From contig AAZW01000006.1 in the NCBI GenBank assembly GCA_000169995.1, positions 85,609 to 149,608 of the forward strand: a DNA stretch of 64,000 nt, in the 5' to 3' direction. Under the pieces are notes generated by a model that saw only the letters and a program-made list of their open reading frames with translations, did no database searches and was not told the origin of the DNA. How positions within the stretch are numbered: position 1 is the stretch's first letter; the number at the start of each line of letters is the position of its first letter. Origin of the DNA: Vibrionales bacterium SWAT-3. Lineage in GTDB: Bacteria > Pseudomonadota > Gammaproteobacteria > Enterobacterales > Vibrionaceae. The translations under genes and the position numbers were made by a program. Below are positions 45,766-54,707 of the stretch, piece by piece.

Positions 45766-46668
45766 ATGCTTTGGATTTCGTTGATCCTATTCGCTTTTGT
45801 GCTGCTTTTGATTCGGGACTCAAAGGTAAAAAAGGTCAATCAATTCTTCAATATTGAAGAAGTGGAAGCGGAAAACTTTAACGCCATTAACGTGAAATCA
45901 TTGGTTCGTAAACAGAGCTGGCACACGTTCAAAGAGTCCATTTCACCGACCTTGATGGTGTTGGGGCCGCGTTCTACCTTGTACATCGCGTTATACATTA
46001 CGGGCAGTTTAATTGCCTCGTGGTACATCGTGATTGACTTGCTTTCGATGACCAACTCTTGGTGGGTACCTGTGTTGGCTGTGATTTTTTCCTTTTTCGG
46101 TTACCGCTTCTTGGTGACCAGAAGGCGTCGTGATTTCGAGAATACCTTCCCAGATGCGTTGAACATTCTGATGAGTGCGGTGACGGCGGGTGACAGTTTG
46201 ATGCAAGCCATTAGTTATGTTGGTGAAGTGATGGACAATCCTATCGGGCGTGAATTTAAGCTGATGGGCGACCGATTGAAATTAGGTGAATCGCCAGAAG
46301 TGGTGCTTAAGCGATCGTGCAAAAACTACCCGTATCCAGAGTTTTTGTTCTTCACCGTGACGCTTAGAGCCAATATTGCGCGCGGCGGGCAGCTCAAAGG
46401 TGTGTTGGCTCGATTGATTCGCGTACTAGTGGATTCCAGAACGTTAGAAAAAAAGAAGATGGCGATGACTTCAGAAGCGAGGATCTCCGCCAAGATTGTT
46501 GCCGCTATACCTTTGGTTTTTATGATCATCCTGAATTATGTAAACCCCGACAATGTCAATTATGTCCTGTACGACGAATCAGGTCGTGTGGTGTTGTTTT
46601 ACGTGCTTGGCAGTGAGCTTTTCGGCTTGTTCATCGTTTGGTTATTAGTAAGAGGTGTAAGAGCATGA
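45766..46668 (+). CDS. tadB: Tad inner-membrane platform protein TadB
   Basis: 300 residues from the ATG at 45766, one base after the tadA stop. Hydrophobic segments at the N-terminus (1-20), about 70-120 and the C-terminus; the GspF-type cytoplasmic domain holds FPDALNILMSAVTAGDSLMQAISYVG. Forms the membrane platform with TadC. The in-frame extension upstream to 45721 lies inside tadA and is not used. Confidence 0.92.
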   Translation: MLWISLILFAFVLLLIRDSKVKKVNQFFNIEEVEAENFNAINVKSLVRKQSWHTFKESISPTLMVLGPRSTLYIALYITGSLIASWYIVIDLLSMTNSWWVPVLAVIFSFFGYRFLVTRRRRDFENTFPDALNILMSAVTAGDSLMQAISYVGEVMDNPIGREFKLMGDRLKLGESPEVVLKRSCKNYPYPEFLFFTVTLRANIARGGQLKGVLARLIRVLVDSRTLEKKKMAMTSEARISAKIVAAIPLVFMIILNYVNPDNVNYVLYDESGRVVLFYVLGSELFGLFIVWLLVRGVRA

Positions 46669-47507
46669 TGATATTAGCTTCGCTTATCGTTCTGTTTTTT
46701 TCGCTGCTCTTTTTGATTATTGAGTCGGTGCGTGCCGATCAAAGGCAAAAGAAGGTTGCTGCGTATATTGGGGGGGATGCCATTAAACCACCTTCGCGCA
46801 TGAACCGCTTCTTTGTTCGATTTGGTAAGGAGCATAGACATGAACTTGAACAGAAATTAATAGAAGCGGGTTATTACAACACCGAATGGGCAAAGTTTTA
46901 CTTTCCAGCCAAGGTGTTGGTGTTAGGCCTTGTTTCAGGTTTAGTTCTGTTAGGGGACATGACATCGACCAACAAATTGCTGGTGGTGATTGTCTCTCTA
47001 ATTGCGGTGATTGTTGTTCCGGATACCTTGTTGCAAATGCGACGCAAGATGTTGATCAGCAAAACCTCAGCACAGCTCCCTTATTTACTCGACATGATGT
47101 CGGTATGTGTACAAACCGGCATGACCATAGAGGCATCTTTAGTGTACTTGGGTAAAGAGCTGGCCGAATTTGATTCCGACCTTTGTTACCAAATTAAGCG
47201 TACCTCTGATTCAGCCAAGATACATGGTGTAGAGAAGGCATTGAACGATTTGACTGAGCGTATTCCAACTCCCGCCATTCGAAGCTTTGTTCTGACGATT
47301 ATTCAGAACTTGCAATACGGTACTTCTGTCGCGCAAACACTCAGTGATCTTGCTGAAGATATGCGAAAAGTTCAAATCCTCACGGTTGAAGAAAAGGTAG
47401 GTAAGCTCTCCGCAAAGATGAGTGTGCCGTTGATCCTTTTCATCATGTTTCCGATTGTCATCTTGATTCTCGCACCGAGCATCATGCAAATGACATTGAG
47501 TATCTAG
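46665..47507 (+). CDS. tadC: Tad inner-membrane platform protein TadC
   Basis: 280 residues from ATG 46665, overlapping the tadB stop by four bases (ATGA). GspF-type domain with QLPYLLDMMSVCVQTGMTIEASLVYLG and LTERIPTPAIRSFVLTIIQNLQYGTS; hydrophobic N- and C-termini. Partner of TadB. Confidence 0.92.
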   Translation: MMILASLIVLFFSLLFLIIESVRADQRQKKVAAYIGGDAIKPPSRMNRFFVRFGKEHRHELEQKLIEAGYYNTEWAKFYFPAKVLVLGLVSGLVLLGDMTSTNKLLVVIVSLIAVIVVPDTLLQMRRKMLISKTSAQLPYLLDMMSVCVQTGMTIEASLVYLGKELAEFDSDLCYQIKRTSDSAKIHGVEKALNDLTERIPTPAIRSFVLTIIQNLQYGTSVAQTLSDLAEDMRKVQILTVEEKVGKLSAKMSVPLILFIMFPIVILILAPSIMQMTLSI

Positions 47508-47518
47508 GGGCGTGATGC

Positions 47519-48256
47519 ATGAATAAAAAAACGATGTACCTGATGCTGCTAACGCTAAGCCTGTTAGCCGGGTGCCAATCGACACCTTCCGAGCAAGACC
47601 ACCAGCTTGCCGAGGTGACAAGTATGGAGAAGGTCAAAAACTACGACGGTCTCATTAACCATTACAAATCTCAGCTTGAGCAAGGCTCCCAAGATCCAGT
47701 GGTGAAACAGAAACTAGCATGGGCGTACTTCTATAAAGGCGACATCGAATCCGCAGATTTTTACGCTCAACACCTGAAAAAAGAGGGCATCGAAAACCCA
47801 GACCTTTATCAGTTAGAAGGGCAAGTATTCGATGCCAAAAATGACACGGATAGTGCGATAGCTGCTTATATTGCATCTGTCGAGGCTGGTAACAGAGCTG
47901 GTCAAATTCACGTATTACTCGGCGTGTCATACACAAAAATTGGTCAGTATGAGAAAGCATATCAAGAGCTGAACCTTGCTCGCTTGCGTGGCTATGATGA
48001 CATTGTAGTAAAGAACAATATTGCGATGATCCAGATGGCCAATAGTGAGTACCAACAAGCGATTGAAACCTTAGCGCCAGTACTAAAGGAAGACCCTGCT
48101 AACAAGATTGTAAAAGCTAACTTAGCGATAGCATTGATGAAAACTCAGCAGATTGATTCGGCCCAAAAGCTACTTAAAGGTGACTTTTCGGCGAAAGAAA
48201 TTCAAGTGATTGCTGCTGAATTGACTCAACTGGGAGTGAGCGATGAAGCGTCTTAA
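47519..48256 (+). CDS. tadD: Tad TPR lipoprotein TadD
   Basis: 245 residues with lipobox LLAGC (Cys19) and TPR repeats (about 60-210, such as PVVKQKLAWAYFYKGDIESADFYAQ and IHVLLGVSYTKIGQYEKAYQEL). TadD is believed to aid assembly or stability of the secretin. Overlaps the tadE start by 14 bases. Confidence 0.9.
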   Translation: MNKKTMYLMLLTLSLLAGCQSTPSEQDHQLAEVTSMEKVKNYDGLINHYKSQLEQGSQDPVVKQKLAWAYFYKGDIESADFYAQHLKKEGIENPDLYQLEGQVFDAKNDTDSAIAAYIASVEAGNRAGQIHVLLGVSYTKIGQYEKAYQELNLARLRGYDDIVVKNNIAMIQMANSEYQQAIETLAPVLKEDPANKIVKANLAIALMKTQQIDSAQKLLKGDFSAKEIQVIAAELTQLGVSDEAS

Positions 48257-48725
48257 TAAGCAGAAAGGGGTGACAGCGATTGAGTTTGTTTTAGGGGCTC
48301 TGGTGCTGTTCTTCGCAACCTTTGCGATCTTTGAGTCGAGCTACCAAATCTACGTTGTAAACATGACCGAATACTCGCTTAGAGAAACGATCAGAAATAC
48401 CAAGATCTATGAAGGTAAAGGGATCAATGAGCAATACGAGAACAAGTTCCGAAGCTTGATTGAAGATGACGACAATCTATGGAGCTTTTTAATTGATGGC
48501 TCACGCTTCTCGATAAAGGGTCAGTATTTCAAAACCTACGACGATTTTGTTGAGAACAGAGGGCATTCGGACCAAGGTTTGAACTTCAATTACGATCTGG
48601 CCGAAATTACCGTGACTTATCGCTACACACCAATCATTAAATTGGCTGGTGCAGCAGATAGAGATATTTCACGCACCATGGTTTTGAACTTAGAACACGA
48701 GGGGTGGAACGATGATGCGCCGTAA
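48243..48725 (+). CDS. tadE: Tad pseudopilin TadE
   Basis: 160 residues with the pseudopilin leader QKG|VTAIEFVLGALVLFFATFAIF, processed by TadV. The Glu at +5 is present. Overlaps tadF by 14 bases. Confidence 0.9.
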   Translation: MKRLNKQKGVTAIEFVLGALVLFFATFAIFESSYQIYVVNMTEYSLRETIRNTKIYEGKGINEQYENKFRSLIEDDDNLWSFLIDGSRFSIKGQYFKTYDDFVENRGHSDQGLNFNYDLAEITVTYRYTPIIKLAGAADRDISRTMVLNLEHEGWNDDAP

Positions 48726-49272
48726 CCCAGGAGCGTTTTATGGAAATCGCCAACAAGGTTCTTTTACCGTTGAGTTGCTGTTCATCCTTGTCGCGTTGTG
48801 GGGCGTTTATCTTTTTGGCGCCGACTTAAGCCATCAGCTGCTCGCACGCGCAAAGCTCGATAGGTCCAGCTTTGCTTTGGTGAACGTGATTAAAGAACGC
48901 ACGCGTTATTTTGAAGCGGATGTATTGGCGGGGCAGAACCTGTCTGTGACTAACTCAGAATTACAAGACATGACGAAGGTAGCAAGTCGAATGCTCAATA
49001 CACCCGTAGACAATGTGGCAATCAAGATCGAGTCGTTAACGAACAACAGTAATGTCGCTGAGTTTAGTAGCAATAAGTTCAGAAGCTTAAATTGCCAGAC
49101 GGATTCAATTATTGACCATGCGGATTTAGCGCCGGTAGATAAGGGCGTTGTTTACCCCTTGTATCGCGTCAGCCTTTGCGAAGAGGAAAGCTCTTGGTTC
49201 AAGCCGTTCTTTAATGATGGCACGAGTACCACGGTTAAGATTGCCTCTTCTTCTATCATGCCTGGGAGATAA
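48712..49272 (+). CDS. tadF: Tad pseudopilin TadF
   Basis: 186 residues; leader RQQG|SFTVELLFILVALWGVYLFG with Glu at +5. Two Cys in the C-terminal part (LNCQTDS and VSLCEEE). Minor pilin or chaperone for assembly, processed by TadV. Confidence 0.9.
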   Translation: MMRRNPGAFYGNRQQGSFTVELLFILVALWGVYLFGADLSHQLLARAKLDRSSFALVNVIKERTRYFEADVLAGQNLSVTNSELQDMTKVASRMLNTPVDNVAIKIESLTNNSNVAEFSSNKFRSLNCQTDSIIDHADLAPVDKGVVYPLYRVSLCEEESSWFKPFFNDGTSTTVKIASSSIMPGR

Positions 49273-49276
49273 TGAA

Positions 49277-50839
49277 ATGAAAATTCAGCATGAACGTCAT
49301 ATCAATCGTCAGTATCTCAGTCTACAAAGACAGCAAGGTGTCGCCGCAGTATGGATGGGCTTATTGCTCGTTCCTATCATGGGAATGACCTTCTGGGCGG
49401 TTGAAGGTACACGCTACGTGCAAGAGACCAGTCGACTTAGAGATTCAGCAGAGGCGGCGGCAATAGCGGTGACGATTGAAGATCAGCCTGATCTTGCGCG
49501 TGGATTAGCAACTCAATATGTCGAGAATTACGTGAGGGACATTAAGTCTACCAATCTCTCTGCACAGAGATTTCATCAAACGGAAGATGAGGGGGCAGGG
49601 ATTCTTGAATATATCCAATACACGGTTAATGCAAAGACCACTCATGACTCTTGGTTTGCGAGCAGTTTTATCCCTTCGTTTGATGAGCAGCAAGATCTTG
49701 CAGGGCGCTCACTAGCGCGAAAGTACCCGGTTTACCTTGGTGATAACAACATCGACATTGTGTTCGTATCAGACTTTTCTGGCTCGATGGATGATAGGTG
49801 GGGGTCAAGCCGTCATAAAAAAATTGATGATTTGAAAACGGCCATCGATCAGATATCTAGCAAAATCTTGTGCACATCGACAGACTTAGAGTACGTTGAT
49901 GGTGAGTGGAAAGAGGTGTGTGATGAACCTGGAGAAGACACCACGGGAGATAAGCTACTTAACCGAGTGGGTTTTGTGCCTTTTAACGTGAGAACGAGGG
50001 AAATCGTCTCAGGTGGTCAAGCGAACGCGACCAGCCAGTTGAGTTATAAACCCAATTATAAACCCAACGTGTCCCCTTATTCTTACAACGATGTTAATTG
50101 GGATTATTGGCGTGCGTATTCGCAGAATGAGGTACTTAATTGCGCGAATTGGCAGTCCTACTGCCCAAACCCAAAATCGGACAATCAAAAGTACGCTAAG
50201 CGCATCAAGGATGTGATCTATTTAGATAACTATCACGTTGCTGACGTATACAACTATGTTGATTTATCGACGTCTGTAGCCACGATGTTTACGGACAAGT
50301 CGGGGTTAAGACCCAACTTCTATGGTGTGAATGGAACGGATCTTTTTAACGCTCATGGTTCTTCAAGTTCAACGCAGTTTAAAAACATTCGATTATCGAA
50401 CAAATTGTCCGATTTAAACCCGATTAGTTCTATGTGGGCAGACGGTGGTACCGCCGCCTTTCAAGGGATCTTAAGAGGCTCTCAAATTCTTAAGGATGGC
50501 GATCCCAACAGCTCGGATGACGAAGAACAGCAAGCATACAACAAGAAAATCAAGATGCTACTTATTTTGAGTGATGGTCAGGAAAGCCCTAATAACGGCA
50601 TTCTTAAAGGGCTTGTTGATAGAGGCATGTGTGACAAAGCAAGAGAGGAGATACCCGGCTTATATATTGGTGTCATCGGTATCGATTTCCGTGCTTCTCA
50701 GCAAAGCGGTTTTCAAGACTGTGTTATCGACCCAAATGAAGACATCATCGACGTATCTAACCTTGATGAATTGATTGAAAAGATAGAAGAACTCATCCGT
50801 AAAGGCTCAAAAACCAGCGGCATCACTAAGTTGTATTAG
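49277..50839 (+). CDS. tadG: Tad pilus protein TadG with von Willebrand factor A domain
   Basis: 520 residues from the ATG at 49277, five bases after the tadF stop. An N-terminal pseudopilin-like segment (QQGVAAVWMGLLLVPIMGMTFWAVE, about 16-40) precedes a vWA domain with the MIDAS motif DFSGSMDD starting at Asp166 and the strand KIKMLLILSDGQESPNNG near the C-terminus. Six or more Cys in the insert. Probably the tip adhesin or a surface-exposed component. Confidence 0.9.
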   Translation: MKIQHERHINRQYLSLQRQQGVAAVWMGLLLVPIMGMTFWAVEGTRYVQETSRLRDSAEAAAIAVTIEDQPDLARGLATQYVENYVRDIKSTNLSAQRFHQTEDEGAGILEYIQYTVNAKTTHDSWFASSFIPSFDEQQDLAGRSLARKYPVYLGDNNIDIVFVSDFSGSMDDRWGSSRHKKIDDLKTAIDQISSKILCTSTDLEYVDGEWKEVCDEPGEDTTGDKLLNRVGFVPFNVRTREIVSGGQANATSQLSYKPNYKPNVSPYSYNDVNWDYWRAYSQNEVLNCANWQSYCPNPKSDNQKYAKRIKDVIYLDNYHVADVYNYVDLSTSVATMFTDKSGLRPNFYGVNGTDLFNAHGSSSSTQFKNIRLSNKLSDLNPISSMWADGGTAAFQGILRGSQILKDGDPNSSDDEEQQAYNKKIKMLLILSDGQESPNNGILKGLVDRGMCDKAREEIPGLYIGVIGIDFRASQQSGFQDCVIDPNEDIIDVSNLDELIEKIEELIRKGSKTSGITKLY

Positions 50840-50847
50840 AGGAAAAT

Positions 50848-51483
50848 ATGAAAAAGTTAATGATCGGTTCCATTGTCCTGTCGACATTGCAATTTAGCCT
50901 TCACGCCAATGCGGAGGACGGCATAAGCGTTTATTGCGACACGGCATTCAGTGAATATCAACACAGTGTGAGAGTTGATGATGTTGTTGGTGTCGCGCAG
51001 CACAGGTTGGGGGCGCTACAAATAGAACAGCAATCCGATAGCAACGAGTTGAAACAGGCATTAGCCCGTCAATCGAGTCTTGGTATCAATAAAACCGGAT
51101 GTAAGACTTGGATCAGCAGCCAAGATCGCCACGGATTGTTGGCTCGAATCCACTTTGCTTTTGACCAACACAGTCTAACACCAATGGGCAGCAAAGCACT
51201 GAGCCAGCTCGCTAGTGAATTACAAACCAGTGGCAGTTCGGTCACGGTCGATGGGCACACAGACAGCTCTGGTGATGAAGGCTACAACCAAGCTCTTGGT
51301 ATGCAAAGGGCGTTGACGACTTCGGATGCGCTCATCGTAGATGGTGTAGACAAGCATCACTTGGTCATTCGTTCATTCGGAGAAAGTAAGCCTATCGCCT
51401 CTAATGAAACCGTAGAGGGAAGAGCAAACAACAGACGTGCGGAAATATGGGCCTCAAAGGACGCTGTTGAATTAACAAACTAG
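50848..51483 (+). CDS. OmpA-family protein at the end of the Tad operon
   Basis: 211 residues with a signal peptide (to about 23, …SLHANA) and a C-terminal OmpA/MotB peptidoglycan-binding domain (about 98-200, with IHFAFDQHSLTPMGSKAL, VDGHTDSSGDEGYNQALG and RANNRRAEIWA). It likely anchors the outer-membrane complex to the cell wall. Last gene of the tad operon. Confidence 0.88.
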   Translation: MKKLMIGSIVLSTLQFSLHANAEDGISVYCDTAFSEYQHSVRVDDVVGVAQHRLGALQIEQQSDSNELKQALARQSSLGINKTGCKTWISSQDRHGLLARIHFAFDQHSLTPMGSKALSQLASELQTSGSSVTVDGHTDSSGDEGYNQALGMQRALTTSDALIVDGVDKHHLVIRSFGESKPIASNETVEGRANNRRAEIWASKDAVELTN

Positions 51484-51680
51484 GAGTATTAATGCCTCTT
51501 AGCTTTTTAACTAGCGCGATATAGAGAGTCAAGCAAGGGATTAGCGGCCAGGTGTCGCTAATTACTGTCGTCCTTGGTCACGGTAAGCCTGCTTAAATTC
51601 AGAGCCCTTAGAATTTTTGTTATAACGGACGCTAATGAATATTCAACAACATTTAATCGTTTGAAACTAAAGAAATATTA

Positions 51681-52622
51681 ATGCTTTTTGATAAGTTCTC
51701 TCCCGAAGGGATGGAAAACAATATCGATGTAGATACTTGGATATCTATATTGGACAACATATGCGACATCATGGACGCATCGAACGCGGGGATCATCACG
51801 GTCTCCGATTTCACTTGTTTGGGTTTTGAGAGCGTTTTGTGCTCTTCAACCAAGTTATGCGAGTTACATAAGAGTCGAATTAGTTGCTTTTGTGAATATG
51901 TATATAAAGAGAATCGCACGGTTTATTTGAGTGGTTGTGCTTGTGGCGAATCAAACTCTGACAGGGAAACTGACAACTACAAGTCCTTTTGTGGCATCCC
52001 CGTAAGTGGCATAGACGGCGAAGTGTTTGCTATTTTATTTGTGTTCGACTTAAGCCCGACCCAGTACACGGACAGCCAAGTAAGCCTGATTGAGAACATT
52101 TCAACCTTGCTACGGTCTGAAATCCTCTTGAAAGAAGAAAGCCGGATTTTATATAAAAACAGCCACTTCGACATCATGACGATGTTGCTCAATCGAAGAG
52201 GGTTCTTTCATGAGTTCAACAAAGCAAACATTGATGATAGAGAGATCGTTTGTCTCTATTTTGACTTGGATAATTTAAAGTACATCAATGATACTTACGG
52301 GCATTTTAAAGGTGACGACTATATTTCTGGCTTTGCTTCGTGCATAAGAAACCACATCAAATACAACATGATACCGGCGAGAGTGGGTGGTGATGAGTTC
52401 ATTGTTGTTATTCACTCAGAAGATCCCGGATACGCTTGTGAACTGGTTCGAAAAATTCGTGCAGATTTTCATGAGTTCATTGAAGGGTTTCGCGGTGATG
52501 ATGATGTTCCATTAGGGTTTTCCTACGGGTGTGGAACTTCTGATTCTCAAAGTTTGAACATCATAAACTTGATCAAGTCATCAGACGAAAACATGTATCG
52601 CAATAAGAAAAATAAGCTGTAG
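51681..52622 (+). CDS. Diguanylate cyclase (GAF-like plus GGDEF) next to the Tad operon
   Basis: 313 residues, cytoplasmic. An N-terminal GAF-like region (about 15-145) has an unusual cluster of Cys (TCLGFESVLCSSTKLCELHKSRISC cut into pieces, and the later SGCACGES and SFCGIPVSG). The GGDEF domain has MTMLLNRRGFFHEF, DLDNLKYINDTYGHFKGDD and GGDEF at 236-240. No RxxD inhibitory site is visible. Position beside the tad genes suggests a link between c-di-GMP and attachment. Confidence 0.87.
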   Translation: MLFDKFSPEGMENNIDVDTWISILDNICDIMDASNAGIITVSDFTCLGFESVLCSSTKLCELHKSRISCFCEYVYKENRTVYLSGCACGESNSDRETDNYKSFCGIPVSGIDGEVFAILFVFDLSPTQYTDSQVSLIENISTLLRSEILLKEESRILYKNSHFDIMTMLLNRRGFFHEFNKANIDDREIVCLYFDLDNLKYINDTYGHFKGDDYISGFASCIRNHIKYNMIPARVGGDEFIVVIHSEDPGYACELVRKIRADFHEFIEGFRGDDDVPLGFSYGCGTSDSQSLNIINLIKSSDENMYRNKKNKL

Positions 52623-52657
52623 GTCTTATCGCTTCTAGGTGCAAATCGCAGATACTA

Positions 52658-52681
52658 AAAAGCCCACTAATGTGGGCTTTT
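52658..52681. terminator. Bidirectional terminator
   Basis: A perfect 10-bp stem AAAAGCCCAC / GTGGGCTTTT with a TAAT loop lies between the diguanylate cyclase gene and the convergent purA. Confidence 0.88.
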
Positions 52682-52702
52682 GCTTGTTTAACTTATCTAA
52701 AA

Positions 52703-53962
52703 CTAAGCTCTAATGATCATCTGATCGCGCTCAGGACCAACCGATACCATTACAACTGGTACACCCATCAGCTCTTCGATACGAGTTACGTAATCTTGCG
52801 CAGCTTGAGGGAGGCTTTCAAAGGTGCGGCAACCCGTGATGTCTTCGTCCCAGCCTGCCATATCTTCATATACAGGTTTTAGCTCAGCCGTTTGTGGCCA
52901 AATTGGGTTCTCTGTGTGCTCACCTGAGTAAGCCGTACAGATCTTAAGTTCAGCCAAGCCAGATAGGCAATCAATCTTAGTGAGAGCGATTTCTGTCGCC
53001 GCTTGAAGCTCAACGCCGTTACGCGTCGCAACGGCATCAAAGTAACCCATATCACGTGGACGACCGGTTGTAGCACCGTATTCATTTGAGCTTTCGCGGA
53101 AGCTGTCTTGTTCTTCCATCGCAGTAACCAGAGTACCTGTACCCACAGAAGAACTGAATGCTTTAGCAACCGCAATAATACGTTCAGGGCGTAGGGCTGG
53201 TAAGCCACTACCGATACCTGCGTATGCTGCAGTTACATTTGATGAGGTTGTCCAAGGGTATTCGCCGTAAACCAAATCACGACCCGCACCGAGCTGAGCT
53301 TCAAATAGTAGGTTTGCGTCTTGTGCTTGGAGGGCTTTAAGAGGCTCAGTCACGTTACAAATGAACGGACGCCAAGCTTTCGTCACTTCAAGTAGCCACT
53401 CCGTCATCTCAGAAGCAGTCTGAGTGAAGTCACATTTAGGGTAAAGCGCCTTGAGTTGAGGCATCTTCCAATCAAGCATGAATTGAATGCGTTGCTCAAG
53501 AACTTCTGGTTGATTTAGCCAGCCCACAAGGATGCCTTTTTTCATCACACGGTCGCCGTATGCTGGCGCGATACCTTGACGCGTTGAGCCATAAGCAGCA
53601 TCACCTAAGCGTTCTTCTTCAAGCGTATCTTCTAGTGCATGTAATGGTAGGCAGAGTGTTGCGCGATCAGAGATAGCAAGTTTCACGTCAATGTTTGCCG
53701 CTTTAACTTCTGCAATCTCTTGGCTCAGTGCCGCAGGGCTAATCACCATACCTGGGCCTAGAACTGCGGTACAGTCAGGGTTAAAAATACCACTAGGAAG
53801 TTGGTGCAGTTTGAATGTACCGAAGTCGTTAACCACGGTATGTCCAGCATTGTTTCCGCCTTGAAAACGGATGCTCGCAGATGCTTCAGCTGCTAAAAAA
53901 TCGACGATGCGGCCTTTGCCTTCGTCACCCCAGTTTGCACCCACAACAACGATAGATGGCAT
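52703..53962 (-). CDS. purA: Adenylosuccinate synthetase paralogue (PurA type 2)
   Basis: 419 residues, versus about 430 for the housekeeping enzyme. Catalyses IMP + Asp + GTP to adenylosuccinate. Key residues are kept: the Asp in NWGDEGKGRIVDFL, the His in GGNNAGHTVV, IMP-binding AYGSTRQGIAPAYGDRV and Asp-binding ATTGRPRDMGYFD. Several blocks depart from the usual sequence: LLFEAQLGAGRDLVYGEYPWTTSSN instead of the usual EGAQGxLLDxDxGTYPFVTSSN, and TKIDCLSGL instead of TKLDVLDGL. It is divergent from a LysR gene across a 745-base repeat region. Many vibrios carry a second purA of this kind. Confidence 0.87.
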   Translation of the reverse strand: MPSIVVVGANWGDEGKGRIVDFLAAEASASIRFQGGNNAGHTVVNDFGTFKLHQLPSGIFNPDCTAVLGPGMVISPAALSQEIAEVKAANIDVKLAISDRATLCLPLHALEDTLEEERLGDAAYGSTRQGIAPAYGDRVMKKGILVGWLNQPEVLEQRIQFMLDWKMPQLKALYPKCDFTQTASEMTEWLLEVTKAWRPFICNVTEPLKALQAQDANLLFEAQLGAGRDLVYGEYPWTTSSNVTAAYAGIGSGLPALRPERIIAVAKAFSSSVGTGTLVTAMEEQDSFRESSNEYGATTGRPRDMGYFDAVATRNGVELQAATEIALTKIDCLSGLAELKICTAYSGEHTENPIWPQTAELKPVYEDMAGWDEDITGCRTFESLPQAAQDYVTRIEELMGVPVVMVSVGPERDQMIIRA

Positions 53963-54075
53963 AAGTTTATCTCCTGACTGATTGAGAAATCATGTTAGTG
54001 CTGCATTTTGGATAAGAGAAATTAATTATCTTTATTATCTTGATAAGGATTCCATATAACTCTAAAGTCTTAATC

Positions 54076-54123
54076 ACAAGCGAGATTCCCTATCACGTTC
54101 GTTCCTCACTGTAGGGAATGACG
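54076..54123. repeat. Partial copy of the palindromic intergenic repeat
   Basis: Loop and right arm only (CACAAGCGAGATTCCC … GTAGGGAATGACG), matching the right half of the 92-bp palindromes further along. It is separate from the three-unit tandem array. Confidence 0.8.
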
Positions 54124-54184
54124 GGTTGAGTTAGCCGATTACTTTAATGAATGACGATAATTAATAGAGAAACTTTAAAATAGC

Positions 54185-54663
54185 CGTCATTCCAGAACCG
54201 AGGAGCGAGGTATCAGGAATCTCAAACCACAAGCGAGATCCCTTATCACGTTCGTTCCTCACTGTAGGGAATGACGGAACTGGTGGATTGTGAATATAGA
54301 GAGTGACGCGTTTTTGGTTCTTTGCTTTGGAAGTGATGAACCGAACGTTCACTCGATTTGTTAGCGTCATTCCAGAACCGAGGAACGAAGTATCAGGAAT
54401 CTCAAACCACAAGCGAGATCCCTTATCACGTTCGTTCCTCATTGTAGGGAATGACGGAACTGGTGGATTGTGAAATAGAGAGTCACGCGTTTGTAGTTCT
54501 TTGCTTTGGATGTGATTAACCGAACGTTCACTCGATTTGTTAGCGTAATTCCAGAACCGAGGAACGAGGTGTCAGGAATCTCAAACCACAAGCGAGATCC
54601 CTTATTACGTTCGTTCCTTACCGTAGGGAATGACGGAGCAGCGGGACTGTGAAATGAGAGTGA
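54185..54663. repeat. Tandem array of 180-bp units, each with a 92-bp palindrome
   Basis: Three units start at 54185, 54365 and 54544 (period 180 then 179). Each holds an imperfect palindrome bounded by CGTCATTCC / GGAATGACG (54185-54276, 54365-54456, 54544-54635) with arms such as GAGGAACGA / TCGTTCCTC and a loop around AAACCACAAGC. The 88-base spacer (GAACTGGTGGATTGTG … CACTCGATTTGTTAG) repeats too, apart from the last unit where it ends early. It resembles a MITE or REP-like element of vibrios that has been duplicated as a unit. Confidence 0.88.
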
Positions 54664-54707
54664 CGAGTTTTTAGTGCCGAACAATTGGAAGTAACACAAG
54701 AGAGAAG

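Larger units (their letters stand above)
53963..54707. other. Repeat-filled divergent region purA / LysR
   Basis: 745 bases. Most is taken up by the partial palindromic copy at 54076-54123 and the three units at 54185-54663. The purA promoter should lie in 53963-54075. Open frames through the repeats are not genes. Confidence 0.6.

Noticed and set aside
52703..53962. PurZ-type (diaminopurine) synthetase of phage origin
   Set aside because: Phage PurZ proteins are much shorter; length and kept IMP/Asp loops fit a bacterial PurA. Retained only as a point to test.
54161..54699. Open frames of 93 and 86 codons on the minus strand in the purA/LysR gap
   Set aside because: They run through the tandem palindromic repeats and repeat the same peptide in each unit; no ribosome-binding site and no resemblance to a protein.
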